Positions 34,377 to 45,245 of a stretch of DNA of 64,000 bases are shown piece by piece. The stretch lies in the NCBI GenBank assembly GCA_037953625.1, contig CM075656.1:83781001-83845000 (forward strand). The letters run 5' to 3'. The number at the start of each line of letters is the position of its first letter. The first letter of the stretch is position 1. A model generated the notes under the pieces. That model made no database searches and had not been told where the DNA came from. It worked only from the letters and a program-made list of their open reading frames with translations. The DNA comes from Crotalaria pallida (Eukaryota; Streptophyta; Magnoliopsida; Fabales; Fabaceae). The translations under genes were made by a program, and so were the position numbers.

Positions 34377-35047
34377 TGTTATGGACCGGATTTAGGAAAA
34401 TACTTCAGTAAACCGGTTTATCGGCTATAAAGGCCCCTTTAAGGGACTTGAACGTCATAAAACCGGTTTACCGGATTTGGAGGTCTTACAAGGGTCCATG
34501 CTCCTATTGAATCAGTTTCTCAACATAAAAGGCTCTTTAGTAGCCCAGTAACCCTTGAAACCGGATTACCGGTATAAGAGGCCCATTAGTGGCCCAAATC
34601 CTCTATTCCTCCAAATTGGCGAAGAAGAAGACTTCTCGTTGACTGACATAGGATTCCTTACCTCGCAAAACCGGTATAACGGTTACTCAGAAGACAAGGC
34701 CATTAAGTCCGAATTTCTTGGATTCCAGTATCATGATAAGCATCAACTCTCCAATTATGACCCCTTTACTCCTGCCATTATCACTTGCCGTTAGCAGTAA
34801 TTCGGCCACTCCATTGATGAGGAGGGAAACCCAACGGTAAGGATATCAGCTTATATAAGCAGGCAGAGGGTAACCAGGTATGCATCCTTCAATCTCACAC
34901 AAACACACACACCACCCCCCAAACTAAGAACGACAATAGAGCTGGTATCCTGGAAATCAGGGTGCCTATCTGCAGTCTGAAAGCAAACCGTAGAATACTG
35001 GACACTTGACCGCTTAGTTCAAGTACCAGACGTTCTACAACAGAACA
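34377..35047 (+). repeat. Right LTR of the Ty3-type TR-GAG
   Basis: Direct repeat of 31350-32021, about 99% identical by eye; followed by the duplication GGTTC. Confidence 0.93.
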
Positions 35048-35450
35048 GGTTCTTTTAACGTATGCATTTTTATGTATACGATAAATATTACTCCGTTTCT
35101 AGTTGCAATGAATCTTGATTTGAAAAAGTAATACACTTTTTTTTTTTAAATATATAAGTTTTTGGAATAATTTATTAAAAAAATTAGTTAATATTATCAA
35201 AAATTTAAATTGATAGCATGAGATATATTTTATTTTTCGAAATTATGCTTATAATTATTATTAAAATTTTAAAAAATATTGAGTAAATATGAATATTTAT
35301 GAAAAAAACATAATTAATATCATTGAAAATTGAATAAAAACTTATAAAAAAATTACAAAACAAAATCCAAAACTAATGGTTATATTTAGGAATAAGGAAT
35401 ATATTATTTTTCTTTCTCCATTGTATATCATTTTTCATAAAAAAAAATTA

Positions 35451-35730
35451 TCTCTGTTCCTATATATTGTATAAGATTTTTTTAGACTTTTATTTTGTCC
35501 ATATTTATAAGACCCTATACAAGTTTTCAATAACAATTAATTATTTTTTTTCATAAATACTCCTATTTATTTAACATTTTTAGATTTTTAATAATATTAA
35601 TAGGGATAGTTTTGAAAATATATATCAAATATTCACATTTTCAATACAGTTAACTAAAATTAATTACTAATTTTCTTAATTGACGAAAAATCTATATAAA
35701 AAAAATCTTATATACAAGGACGGATGTAGT
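35451..35730. mobile_element. Stowaway-like MITE
   Basis: CTCTGTTCCTATATATTGTA and AAGATTTTTTT on the left pair with AAAAAAATCTTATATACAAG and GACGGATG on the right. Confidence 0.6.
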
Positions 35731-35862
35731 ATAAAAAATTGCTTTTGAAACTTGTCAATAAATTAATAGTAGTTAATAAATATTGAAAAAACTTAAATAT
35801 GTACTATTTTAATCCTTTGTCTTTTGTTTTTTCAATTTGATCTTCAAATTTAAAAAATAATA

Positions 35863-36138
35863 CTCCTTCTGTCCCTAATTATAAGGCCCTCTTAACACTT
35901 TTATTTTGTCCCTATTTATAAGGCCCTTTACCAATTTTCAATGAGCATTAATTATTTTTTTCCACGAACACCCTTATTTATTTAACACTTTTTAGGTTCC
36001 CAATAATATTAATAGGGGTAATCTTGAAAATACATATCAAAAGTTCACATTTCCAATACAATTAACTACTAAATTATTCCACTTTCTTAATGGACGTGAA
36101 ATCTCCCAAGAGGAGCTTATAATTAGGGACGGAGGTAG
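35863..36138. mobile_element. Stowaway-like MITE
   Basis: CTCCTTCTGTCCCTAATTAT on the left pairs with ATAATTAGGGACGGAGGTAG on the right; flanked by TA. 276 bp. Confidence 0.82.
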
Positions 36139-37127
36139 TAACAAGTTTAATTCTCTTTCTTTCAAACATTTATAAATCAATGTCGTCCTTCCCTTATAAT
36201 ACGGTACATTCTTCCTCCTTCCTCCTTCTCTCGCTTGTTACTCGCTGGAATTTTGAAATGGTCACCAATTCATCAAGATTGTGCTTAAAAATCAAAATTA
36301 GATAGAGTATATATAGAACACATGAAAGTAAGAAAAATCCATTAGAAATTTGTGTGCTTTAACTGTCTTACTTCATTTCCATAATTAAGAAACTCAAAAA
36401 TATTCTTGCGGGGGATTGAAGTGACCATGATGATATTTATCCTTACACTTCTCTTTGACTCATTAACTTAGTCCCTATGGTAGTAGCATGGAGACGGAGT
36501 ACTAACATGATAGAATGATATTATTGACCGGGGATAAAAGCGCGTCTGCAGCTAATAAATAAATAAAATGTAAATAAAGCTGGTAAAGTTTGTGGGACAG
36601 TCCGAATGTCTCATCCTCTTTCCATCTCTAGGTTTCTTTCTATATATCCCTCCCTCGTCCATAATAAAGGAGGCCTGCCTCTCTAGACTAGCATCACTTC
36701 CCGTAAAATACCGTATGCAGAAGGAGTAACTAGTGACTAGTGAAAGCACCTTCATCAGGTTACGTACACATTGTCGCTTCCCATTGTCCCCCACCCGGTT
36801 TATACGTTCTCCCTTCTTTTTTGTTCTTTTCCGAGATCAAACTTTAATTAGAGTATATTTCGTACTCCTACTTATTTAATTGTCCTTTTTTTAATACGAA
36901 GTTTTTTTCTTTTTCTATTTATCTGCCTTTTTTATTATTTTAATAAGGGTTAATTACAGTTTGCCCCCTTTGGTTTGCTTAAAAATCAGTTTGCCCCCAT
37001 GTGATTTCAAGTTAAACAAACTGTCCCCCTTGATAAGCAGTTAACTGAAAAAGAAAAATAAACCAGACCAAACCACCAAACCAAATCAAAACAGCTACGA
37101 GAAAAACTTCTATAAAACCACCAAATC
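36139..37127. other. Spacer without recognisable gene
   Basis: It contains a mixed-composition block at 36.4-36.8 kb and a GTTTGCCCCC-containing patch at 36955-37030 resembling the arm of another foldback, but no supported feature. Short open frames here have no protein signature. Confidence 0.4.
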
Positions 37128-37616
37128 AAACCAGCTACAAGAAAGAGAAAAACAAACAAACAAAAAAATATACTCCTTTAAACATAGGAAAAAATATATT
37201 TATCTTAATCTAAAATATAAGTAAAATTATTAATTTTTTTATTTTGTTTATTTTCATTGTCATTTTCATAAAAAAAAATTTATATTTTATTTAATTTTTG
37301 TTTCATTCTTAATGATACTTTCCACACTTTACCTATTTTTTTTAATTTGATAAACATAAAATTAGTTATTTTTGCTTATAATATGAACAGGACGATGTAT
37401 ATACTTGTATTATATATCTATTGTAGTTATACAAAAATTTCTTCTTCTATATTTCGTACTCCTATTCGGTGACGGAACTTTAGGTCACTGTACCCTTGGG
37501 GAAATGCACCTGGTGCGGTAGCTAATCGGTTAACCAAAATGAGGATCCCAAATTGATATTCTGGATGTACAATGCAATTTCGGTAGTAATATTCCATTTC
37601 AGTTGGAAAATGCAGA

Positions 37617-37648
<32 letters not shown>

Positions 37649-37990
37649 TCGACAAAGAATCATTTATATAGAAGAAGAAATTTTTGTATAACTACAGCAG
37701 ATACATAATACAAGTATATACATCTTCCTGTTCATATTATAAGCAAAAATAACTAATTTTATGTTTATCAAATTTTAAAAAAAATAGAGGTATTTTAGGA
37801 AAGTATCGTTAAGAATGAAACAAAAATTAAATAAAATAACAATTTTTTATGAAAATGACAATGAAAATAAACAAAATAAAAAAATTAATAATTTTACTTG
37901 TATTTTAGATTAAGATAAATATATTTTTTCCTATGTTTAAAGGAGTATATTTTTTTGTTTGTTTGTTTTTCTTTTTCTTGTCGCTGGTTT
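37128..37990. mobile_element. Large foldback element with foreign loop
   Basis: Two arms of about 325 bp, 37128-37452 and 37665-37990, are near-perfect inverted repeats (AATATACTCCTTTAAACATA against TATGTTTAAAGGAGTATATT; ACAAAAATTTCTTCTTCTAT against ATAGAAGAAGAAATTTTTGT). The 212-bp loop is of quite different, GC-richer composition and contains an organelle-type 23S rRNA segment. No transposase. The outermost bases and target duplication are not resolved. Confidence 0.8.
37612..37660 (-). pseudogene. Fragment of organelle/bacterial-type 23S rRNA
   Basis: Read on the minus strand: TTTGTCGAGTAAGTTCCGAC, then CCGCACGAAAGGCGTAACGA and TCTG. This corresponds, with a few changes, to the highly conserved 23S rRNA stretch around helices 69-71 (TTGTCGGGTAAGTTCCGACC..GCACGAAxGGCGTAA), in the form I recall for plant organelles. 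Only about 49 nt match; the rest of the loop does not continue into rRNA. It is not functional. Confidence 0.7.
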
Positions 37991-39472
37991 GTTTGTAAAT
38001 TATACTAAAGACTGTCCTCCGCAATCACGAAATACTCCGAGAGATCGATAGAATAAAATTATAGTCATTGTAAAATTATCCCGAGTCGAGTCTGCAGAAC
38101 CCACTCATCATAGAACCATTTTACCTATAATTAATTCTCACGGTTATTTGAAGTATCACCGTCATAAACCTAATCTCCGCGTATTCTCATACCGATTTAA
38201 TTAAATCGAATGTGTCTTTTCCTATTATCTTATCTTAACTCCTTAACACCGTGCATGATTTCAATCACAATCAACATATTAGGATTGACTTTAATTTATT
38301 TATTTGGTGTTGAATTGATGTTAAAAGAAAGTGACACCAAAATATTCTTTTTAATAGCTAAAACAAATTTTTAACTTAACAGAATTAATTAAAAATATTA
38401 GTAAAATGTTGGATTGAGAAAAATACATTTTTCAGGTTTCTGTACAGTGTTTAACTGGTTAGAATGTCATACAACCGGTTAGTCACATTCAAATTTCCCT
38501 CTTTTTCAAATTTTATAGTAACTAACCGGTTAGAAGTTGCAGTAACCGGTTAGTAACCGGTTAGTCAGTGCAGCATCAGTTCAGAAATGCCACTTTTCAA
38601 CACCAATTCAAAAACCTTTCATTTTCAATCCTTATCAATCATTCACAGAACATATATGGACATATTTAAATATGTTCAAATTAATCATAATCACCAATTT
38701 CATGGGATACATATCTAAATCATCAAGTATGCATATAATCACATATTTGACATCCAACATATCAAAATCAATTTCAGAGCCTCTCAAATCAAATTTACAG
38801 TTCCTTTAGTTCGTGTTCAGTTAATAAGACATGTTTGAATGAGTTTTAAAACCTATTTTGGCCTCCAAGCCAAAGTCCCAATTCAAAACCTATGACCCTT
38901 GAGCTTGTAAAGCTCTTTTACATTCCAAACCATTTAATATCATTCTAGCAAATGAATATCTTCTCCCTTACCTATTGAAGCTTTTGAGACTGATTGGAAA
39001 ACAAGAGAAACTGAGTTGACATGTTTTTGGTTAAACACACCTCAGCTGCAAAACTCTGTTTTTCAGTTTCAATAGGGGTTATTGATAAGACATTTTCAAC
39101 TTGAATAAGTGGGATAAACGTGTAAAAAAGGATTAGAATCAAAACTAGGATATACTAACTCAAGATTGAAACAAGTTTGAGACTCTAAGGTCGCTTGAGC
39201 TTACCACACGAATTCAATAAAGAGAGCTCCAAGAACAGATTCGTGCTCTGTTTTCCCAGCAACACAGGGTCAAGTTGTGAAGCCAATAACTCTCTTTAGA
39301 GTACACGAAATTAAGTGGGGCTTGTTTCAAATTCAAGAGGGTTCAGAGAGCTTTGATTTCATATAAGTTTTGTATGTGTTGGTGCTTTAGAGACGAAAAA
39401 CGAGTCTAAACACAGCCACATCCAAGAACTGGAGTCTGAACTAGTTTTCTGAAAAATTAAGAGTGAATTGTG

Positions 39473-41073
39473 TGTTGAGAAAATGCCTAAGCATGGGTAG
39501 TTTTGATGATTACAAAGTGCAAGTCAAGGCAAAAGTCCACAACATTGAAGCTTAGACTCAAGTTAGTCAAAAAGGGATTCTTATAAACTTGTAATGTTAA
39601 ATTTACTTTTCTTAGAGTTCCTTAGGTGCTTAATGGTTAAGTCTAAGTTAGAATAAAGCTAAATCATAATCTAAAGAAAAATAGTATGCATGTTAAGTTA
39701 CATCAAAAGTGGGTGATTTTCAAAAAATAAAAGAAAGTATTTTTTCAAAATGAAAATGAAAAGAAAGCGTTTTTCGAAATTAAAAGAAAGTGATTTTCAA
39801 AAATAAAAATAGAAAGTGTTTTTCGAAATCAAAAGTGGGTGATTTTCAAAAATAAAAGAAAGTATTTTTTCAAAATGAAAATGAAAATAAAGTGTTTTTC
39901 GAAATTAAAAGAAAGTGATTTTCAAAAATAAAAATAGAAAGTGTTTTTCGAAATTAAAAGAAAGTGATTTTCAAAAATAAAAATAAAAATTATTAAGAAT
40001 TTTTTTTTAAAATGTTTTTGAAGTCAAGAAAGTATTTTCAAAAAAAATAAAAAAATTGAAAAAGTGTATCTGATCAAATGTATCCGGATACATCCAAAAG
40101 TATCCGGATACTTTTTTAAAACAACAGTCAAATTTTTGAAATCAAACACGATGTATCCGAATACTTTCAAAAGTATCCGGATACAAACAGTTAAAACTGT
40201 CATAAACATAGTCGTTTGCTGTCCTAACTGATATATATATGTTCCAAACGATTTCAAAACATGAGACAACGTTCTTACAACCTTCTAACACTTCTGAACT
40301 TTCTCCTAAACACGTTTTTACAGAATTCTCAAGTGTTCTTCATGAATCAATTTCATTTTCACATATGATCAAGAAGAACATTCAAGTGTTGCATTGAATT
40401 TTCACAAATACCCACTTTGATATACACTTGCATTCATTCTCATTGATCTAGATTTTGATTCAGTACTAAAAGTGTTCTTAAGTAAGTTGCTAATCCACAC
40501 AAGAAAGGTGCAAGTACCATTGATCTTCATTGGAGTTGTTCATCCACACAACGAGGTGTAAAGTGCCAACAACAAGACATTGACAAACGCAAATTGGTGA
40601 AAGGTTTTCATCAAGTATACTTGAAGGTTTCAAGTGGAATTGAAGAAGGTTTCTTCAAGCACAAGGTTCGCTGTGATTCGAGGAATTGTTTGCGAAGACA
40701 CAAGTTCCAAAGAGGTTCTTTGGAGGGACTAGTCTAAGGGAAAGGTTTTCTCTTACACTACTTGTACTTACAATTCTTGTTCATAGTGAAGCAAATCTCC
40801 CATCTCAGAGAGGAAGGACTGGATTAGCATTAGTGTTCGTTAACACACTAATGTGAACCAGGATAAAATCCTTGTATTCGCTTCTCTTTCATTATCTCTT
40901 TACAATTCCGCGCGCTTAATTTTCATATATTTAAGTATATGTGTTTTATATGTTTTTACTCTGATTATTTTAAAGGCCTTAGTAAGCGATAAATTTTTAA
41001 TTGGTGAAGATTCGTACTCTTCGCCTATTCACCTCCTTTATAGGGAATATTACTACCCGCTTGTTTTCCAACA
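39473..41073 (+). repeat. Left LTR of the copia TR-GAG
   Basis: It contains an internal tandem array at 39700-40015 (unit about 125 bp built from GATTTTCAAAAATAAAA, GAAAGTGTTTTTCGAAAT pieces) and a cluster of GTATCCGGATAC palindromes (40078-40185). Confidence 0.92.
39700..40015. repeat. Tandem repeat inside copia LTR
   Basis: The block AAAAGTGGGTGATTTTCAAA..AAAGTGTTTTTCGAAAT occurs about two and a half times in tandem, with shorter sub-repeats; an equivalent array is in the right LTR at 43365-43660. Confidence 0.8.
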
Positions 41074-41145
41074 AGTGGTATCAGAGCTCGGTCGGAAACG
41101 ATCGAGCATAACTGCTTTTCCGTACGATCCTTAGTTTGGTAAACA

Positions 41146-42240
41146 ATGGGTTCTAGTAATCCCTTTTGTGGTGAAGGTTCTTCCATTAATCGCCCCCCTA
41201 TGTTTTCGGGCGAAGGTTACACCTATTGGAAGGTTAGGATGAAAATCTTCATTGAAACAATAGATGTAGAAATTTGGAATGCTATAGAAAATGGCCCTTT
41301 TGTACCACAACATAAGGTTAATGACTCTGTTCTTGATAAGCCCAAGGGGAGTTGGAATGATGATGATAAGAAAAAAGTAAGTTATGATTTAAAAGGAAAA
41401 AATATCATTACATCTGCTCTCTCATATGACGAATTCTTTAGGGTCTCTCAATGTACTAGTGCCAAACAGATGTGGGACACTTTACAAGTGACTCATGAAG
41501 GTACTAGTGAAGTCAAAAGGGCTAGATTAAATGCCCTCATGCATGAATATGAACTGTTTAGAATGTTTCCCAATGAACCAATTTCAAATATGCAAAAACG
41601 GTTTACACATATTATAAATCATTTACTTGCTCTTGGCAAAACTTTTATTGATGGTGAAATTATTAACAAAGTTTTGAGATGTTTAGACAGACAGTGGCAG
41701 CCAAAGGTTACAGCAATAATGGAGTCAAAAGATCTAAGTGATATGGACCTAGCCACTTTGTTCGGAAAACTGCAAGAGCACGAAATGGAATTGGGAAGGC
41801 TAAAAATGCATGAAGATTCGGACATGTGCAAAAAGGATAAGGTTTCATTCAAGATGCTGCAGACTCTTGAAGAATTATCCAATGATGAAAATTCAGTTTC
41901 CGATATCGACGATGAGACCATGGAGCTTTTAGTTAGTAAATTCAGCAAGTTCCTTAAGAATAGACAACAAAGAAGTCAAAATGAAGGAACTTCAAGAAAA
42001 AAGTCTCCAAAGGACAAAATTCAATGTCACGAATGTGGTAATATAGGTCATGTGAAAATTGAATGTGCTGCATATCTCAAGAGAAAAGAGAATGACAAAA
42101 AGGAAAGCAAAGGATTCAAATCCAAGAAGGCTTATATTGTATGGAATTTGCCGGAAAATTCAGAGAAGCAAGATGCTAGCAGTTCAGATGAGGAGGAATT
42201 GGTTAATCACTTGTGCTTAATGGGAAAGTTTGATGAATAA
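41146..42240 (+). CDS. gag: Gag protein of the copia TR-GAG
   Basis: 364-aa frame from ATG 41146 to TAA 42238. The N-terminus PPMFSGEGYTYWKVRMKIFI is the copia Gag start (substrate-like DUF4219 block), followed by a UBN2-type region (AKQMWDTLQVTHEGTSEVKR, MQKRFTHIINHLLALGK, VLRCLDRQWQPKVTAI) and one CCHC zinc knuckle, CHECGNIGHVKIEC. The acidic end SSDEEELVNHLCLMGKFDE is typical of SIRE/Maximus-type elements. The same frame is open again immediately after the stop and runs on to 42765 and then 42894, so the stop at 42238 appears to be a late interruption of a longer frame. Confidence 0.88.
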   Translation: MGSSNPFCGEGSSINRPPMFSGEGYTYWKVRMKIFIETIDVEIWNAIENGPFVPQHKVNDSVLDKPKGSWNDDDKKKVSYDLKGKNIITSALSYDEFFRVSQCTSAKQMWDTLQVTHEGTSEVKRARLNALMHEYELFRMFPNEPISNMQKRFTHIINHLLALGKTFIDGEIINKVLRCLDRQWQPKVTAIMESKDLSDMDLATLFGKLQEHEMELGRLKMHEDSDMCKKDKVSFKMLQTLEELSNDENSVSDIDDETMELLVSKFSKFLKNRQQRSQNEGTSRKKSPKDKIQCHECGNIGHVKIECAAYLKRKENDKKESKGFKSKKAYIVWNLPENSEKQDASSSDEEELVNHLCLMGKFDE

Positions 42241-42894
42241 ACTTCATCAAGCATAGAATCATCTGAGCCAATGAACTCCAAACGGGTAACATATTATGAC
42301 TCCGACTCTGATTCTGAAAATTCAACTTATAATGAACTATATGAATCTTATGTAGAAATGTATAAGGAATTAAGGAAGCTAGCTAAAATTAACATTGAAA
42401 GCAAGAGGATTATCTTGGAGTATGAGACTAAAATTTTAGAAATGCAAAAATTTATCGATGAACTTCAACTCCAAAATGAAACTCTTGATCTTATTTATTC
42501 AAATGCTTCTTGTGATTGTGAACTAAAAACTAATCCTATTGCCGAATGTGAAATTTGCAAGCATTTTGAAAAGGAAATACACAATTTGAAAACTAAGCTT
42601 GCAAGCTTCACTAAAGGTGATATGCACTTAAACAATTTAATTGCCAATCAAAGAGGAAATACAAATAAAACTGGTTTGGGATATCGAAAATCTAAAAACT
42701 GCAATTACAACAAGTTGGTATCATTTTCAAATGTCAATTACTCTAAAACACCAACTTTCCATTAATGTGAAACTTTTGGGCATACTTCAAATACTTGTAA
42801 TATTAAACTTAAAGGTATTCCAAATGGTTCATTTGTATGGATTAAGAAAGGGTTTGATTCTAATGCTAATCAATTAGGTACCCAAGTTACCTAA
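42241..42894 (+). pseudogene. Continuation of copia gag frame, interrupted by stops
   Basis: In the same frame as gag. After TAA 42238 the frame continues with an acidic YYDSDSDSENSTYNELYESY stretch, a coiled-coil-like KRIILEYETKILEMQKFIDE region, then TAA at 42763 and a second knuckle-like CETFGHTSNTC ending at TAA 42892. In SIRE-like elements this segment links gag to protease; here everything after it is missing and the polypurine tract follows within 240 bp. Confidence 0.75.
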
Positions 42895-43138
42895 AACATG
42901 CAAGGTATTTTTGGCTTAACATTAAGGGGGAGTGAGATCAAATGTTAAGGGAGAGAAGGTTTATAATTTTCTTGCCTATTTATATAACTCTCTTTTTGAT
43001 TATGCCAAAAGGGGGAGAAGGTATGTTGTTGACTTTTGCAGGTTGATTGAAGTTTCTTATTATTATCCAATTATCTAATGCACATACTAAGGGGGAGCAC
43101 AAATCAACAAAGTTTGTCATCATCAAAAAGGGGGAGAT

Positions 43139-44735
43139 TGTTGAGAAAATGCCTAAGCATGGGTAGTTTTGATGATTACAAAGTGCAAGTCAAGGCAAAA
43201 GTCCACAACATTGAAGCTTAGACTCAAGTTAGTCAAAAAGGGATTCTTATAAACTTGTAATGTTAAATTTACTTTTCTTAGAGTTCCTTAGGTGCTTAAT
43301 GGTTAAGTCTAAGTTAGAATAAAGCTAAATCATAATCTAAAGAAAAATAGTATGCATGTTAAGTTACATCAAAAGTGGGTGATTTTCAAAAAATAAAAGA
43401 AAGTATTTTTTCAAAATGAAAATGAAAAGAAAGTGTTTTTCGAAATTAAAAGAAAGTGATTTTCAAAAATAAAAATAGAAAGTGTTTTTCGAAATCAAAA
43501 GTGGGTGATTTTCAAAAATAAAAGAAAGTATTTTTTCAAAATGAAAATGAAAAGAAAGTGATTTCGAAATTAAAAGAAAGTGATTTTCAAAAATAAAAAT
43601 AGAAAGTGTTTTTCGAAATTAAAAGAAAGTGATTTTCAAAAATAAAAATAAAAATTATTAAGAAATTTTTTTTAAATGTTTTTGAAGTCAAGAAAGTATT
43701 TTCAAAAAAAAAAAATTGAAAAAGTGTATCTGATCAAATGTATCCGGATACATCCAAAAGTATCCGGATACTTTTTTAAAACAACAGTCAAATTTTTGAA
43801 ATCAAACACGATGTATCCAAATACTTTCAAAAGTATCCGGATACAAACAGTTAAAACTGTCATAAACATAGCCGTTTGCTGTCCTAACTGATATATATAT
43901 ATGTTCCAAACGATTTCAAAACATGAGACAACGTTCTTACAACCTTCTAACACTTCTGAACTTTCTCCTAAACACGTTTTTACAGAATTCTCAAGTGTTC
44001 TTCATGAATCAATTGCCTTTTCACATATGATCAAGAAGAACATTCAAGTGTTGCATTGAATTTTCACAAATACCCACTTTGATATACACTTGCATTCATT
44101 CTCATTGATCTAGATTTTGATTCAGTACTAAAAGTGTTCTTAAGTAAGTTGCTAATCCACACAAGAAAGGTGCAAGTACCATTGATCTTCATTGGAGTTG
44201 TTCATCCACACAACGAGGTGTAAAGTGCCAACAACAAGACATTGACAAACGCAAATTGGTGAAAGGTTTTCATCAAGTATACTTGAAGGTTTCAAGTGGA
44301 ATTGAAGAAGGTTTCTTCAAGCACAAGGTTCGCTGTGATTCCAGGAATTGTTTGCGAAGACACAAGTTCCAAAGAGGTTCTTTGGAGGGACTAGTCTAAG
44401 GGAAAGGTTTTCTCTTACACTACTTGTACTTACAATTCTTGTTCATAGTGAAGCAAATCTCCCATCTCAGAGAGGGAGGACTGGATTAGCATTAATGTTC
44501 GTTAACACACTAATGTTTACCAGGATAAAATCCTTGTATTCGCTTCTCTTTCATTATCTCTTTACAATTCCGCGCGCTTAATTTTCATATATTTAAGTAT
44601 ATGCGTTTTATATGTTTTTACTCTGATTATTTTAAAGGCCTTAGTAAGCGATAAATTTTTAATTGGTGAAGATTCGTACTCTTCGCCTATTCACCTCCTT
44701 TATAGGGAATATTACTACCCGCTTGTTTTCCAACA
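43139..44735 (+). repeat. Right LTR of the copia TR-GAG
   Basis: Direct repeat of 39473-41073 with the same internal array and GTATCCGGATAC cluster (43738-43845). Confidence 0.92.
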
Positions 44736-45245
44736 TTGTGTGGTTCTAATTTGATTTAAGTCACCAAATTTCATCACCACTCATTCCCAGCAGAGATTAG
44801 ACGTGTTTGCAGGCCAAGGTGGCTGGTTTGAAGGCCAAAACGTGTTCCTTTTTCCACTTTGTGTCCAAAACAGTCTCAACTTTGGTTCTGCTGAGAGCAC
44901 TAACCGGTTACTCGTATGACTAAACGGTTAGTGAGACACAGATCTGGAAAAATCTAAAGATATTATATTTTATTTCTTTTATTTCCTTAATATCTTTTAT
45001 TATATTTTATTTCTTTTATTTCCTTAATATCTTTTAAATTCTTCTTTTATTTTCACAAAAATAAATAATTACCTTAACAAAATAATTTCCTTTAATTATT
45101 TCTTAATTTATTTTTTTAAAAACATAATTATATACTAATTGTCATAATTATATTATAATCACATTATAATTTTTATAATAATTAACGTAATTACATATAA
45201 TTATATTTTATAATCGGGGAATAATTTTTGGGGTGTTACACAAAA

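Larger units (their letters stand above)
31350..35047 (+). mobile_element. Non-autonomous Ty3-type LTR retrotransposon with gag only (TR-GAG)
   Basis: Two direct LTRs, 31350-32021 (672 bp) and 34377-35047 (671 bp), begin TGTTATGGACC and end ACAACAGAACA. By eye they differ at four transitions and one 1-bp indel. A 5-bp duplication GGTTC flanks the whole (31345-31349, 35048-35052). A primer-binding-like TTGGCGACCACAGTGGGAGC follows the left LTR, a purine tract (TGGTCTGGGGGGCAAC) precedes the right one, and each LTR has TTATATAAGC as a TATA candidate. The only long frame is gag; protease, reverse transcriptase, RNase H and integrase are all absent. The 1.27 kb between gag and the right LTR is non-coding and carries many AAACCGGTTT-type palindromes. 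Confidence 0.93.
39473..44735 (+). mobile_element. Non-autonomous copia (SIRE-like) LTR retrotransposon with gag only
   Basis: Direct LTRs 39473-41073 (1601 bp) and 43139-44735 (1597 bp) begin TGTTGAGAAAATGCC and end CTTGTTTTCCAACA. A perfect 5-bp duplication TTGTG lies at 39468-39472 and 44736-44740. The primer site TGGTATCAGAGC (41076), complementary to initiator tRNA-Met, and a polypurine tract AAAAAGGGGGAGA (43126-43138) are in place. LTRs differ at roughly 15-20 positions by eye. The interior encodes only gag and the region after it; no protease, integrase, reverse transcriptase or RNase H motif exists. It fits a TR-GAG derived from a SIRE-like copia element. Confidence 0.92.
38407..45240 (-). 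mobile_element. Solo LTR of a gypsy-type element, split by a copia TR-GAG
   Basis: On the minus strand the right border reads TGTAACACCCCAAAAATTAT, the usual start of plant chromovirus LTRs; the left border would be TGTTGGATTGAG at 38407. Flanks TAAAA (38402) and CAAAA (45241) agree at four of five bases. Removing the inserted element (39473-44735) and its duplication leaves about 1.57 kb of continuous LTR. It contains TAACCGGTTA palindromes on both sides of the insertion (38455-38565 and 44901-44930). No coding region. The border assignment is inference. Confidence 0.6.

Noticed and set aside
37427..37663. 78-codon minus-strand frame
   Set aside because: It spans the rRNA-derived segment and loop of a foldback; no protein family is recognisable and the rRNA origin explains part of it.
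39700..40015. Tandem array considered as a CRISPR-like or satellite repeat
   Set aside because: It repeats identically in the second LTR and has no regular spacer; it is an internal LTR repeat.
41075..41090. GGTATCAGAGCTC considered as part of a tRNA gene
   Set aside because: It is only the 12-base primer-binding site right after the LTR; no tRNA fold surrounds it.
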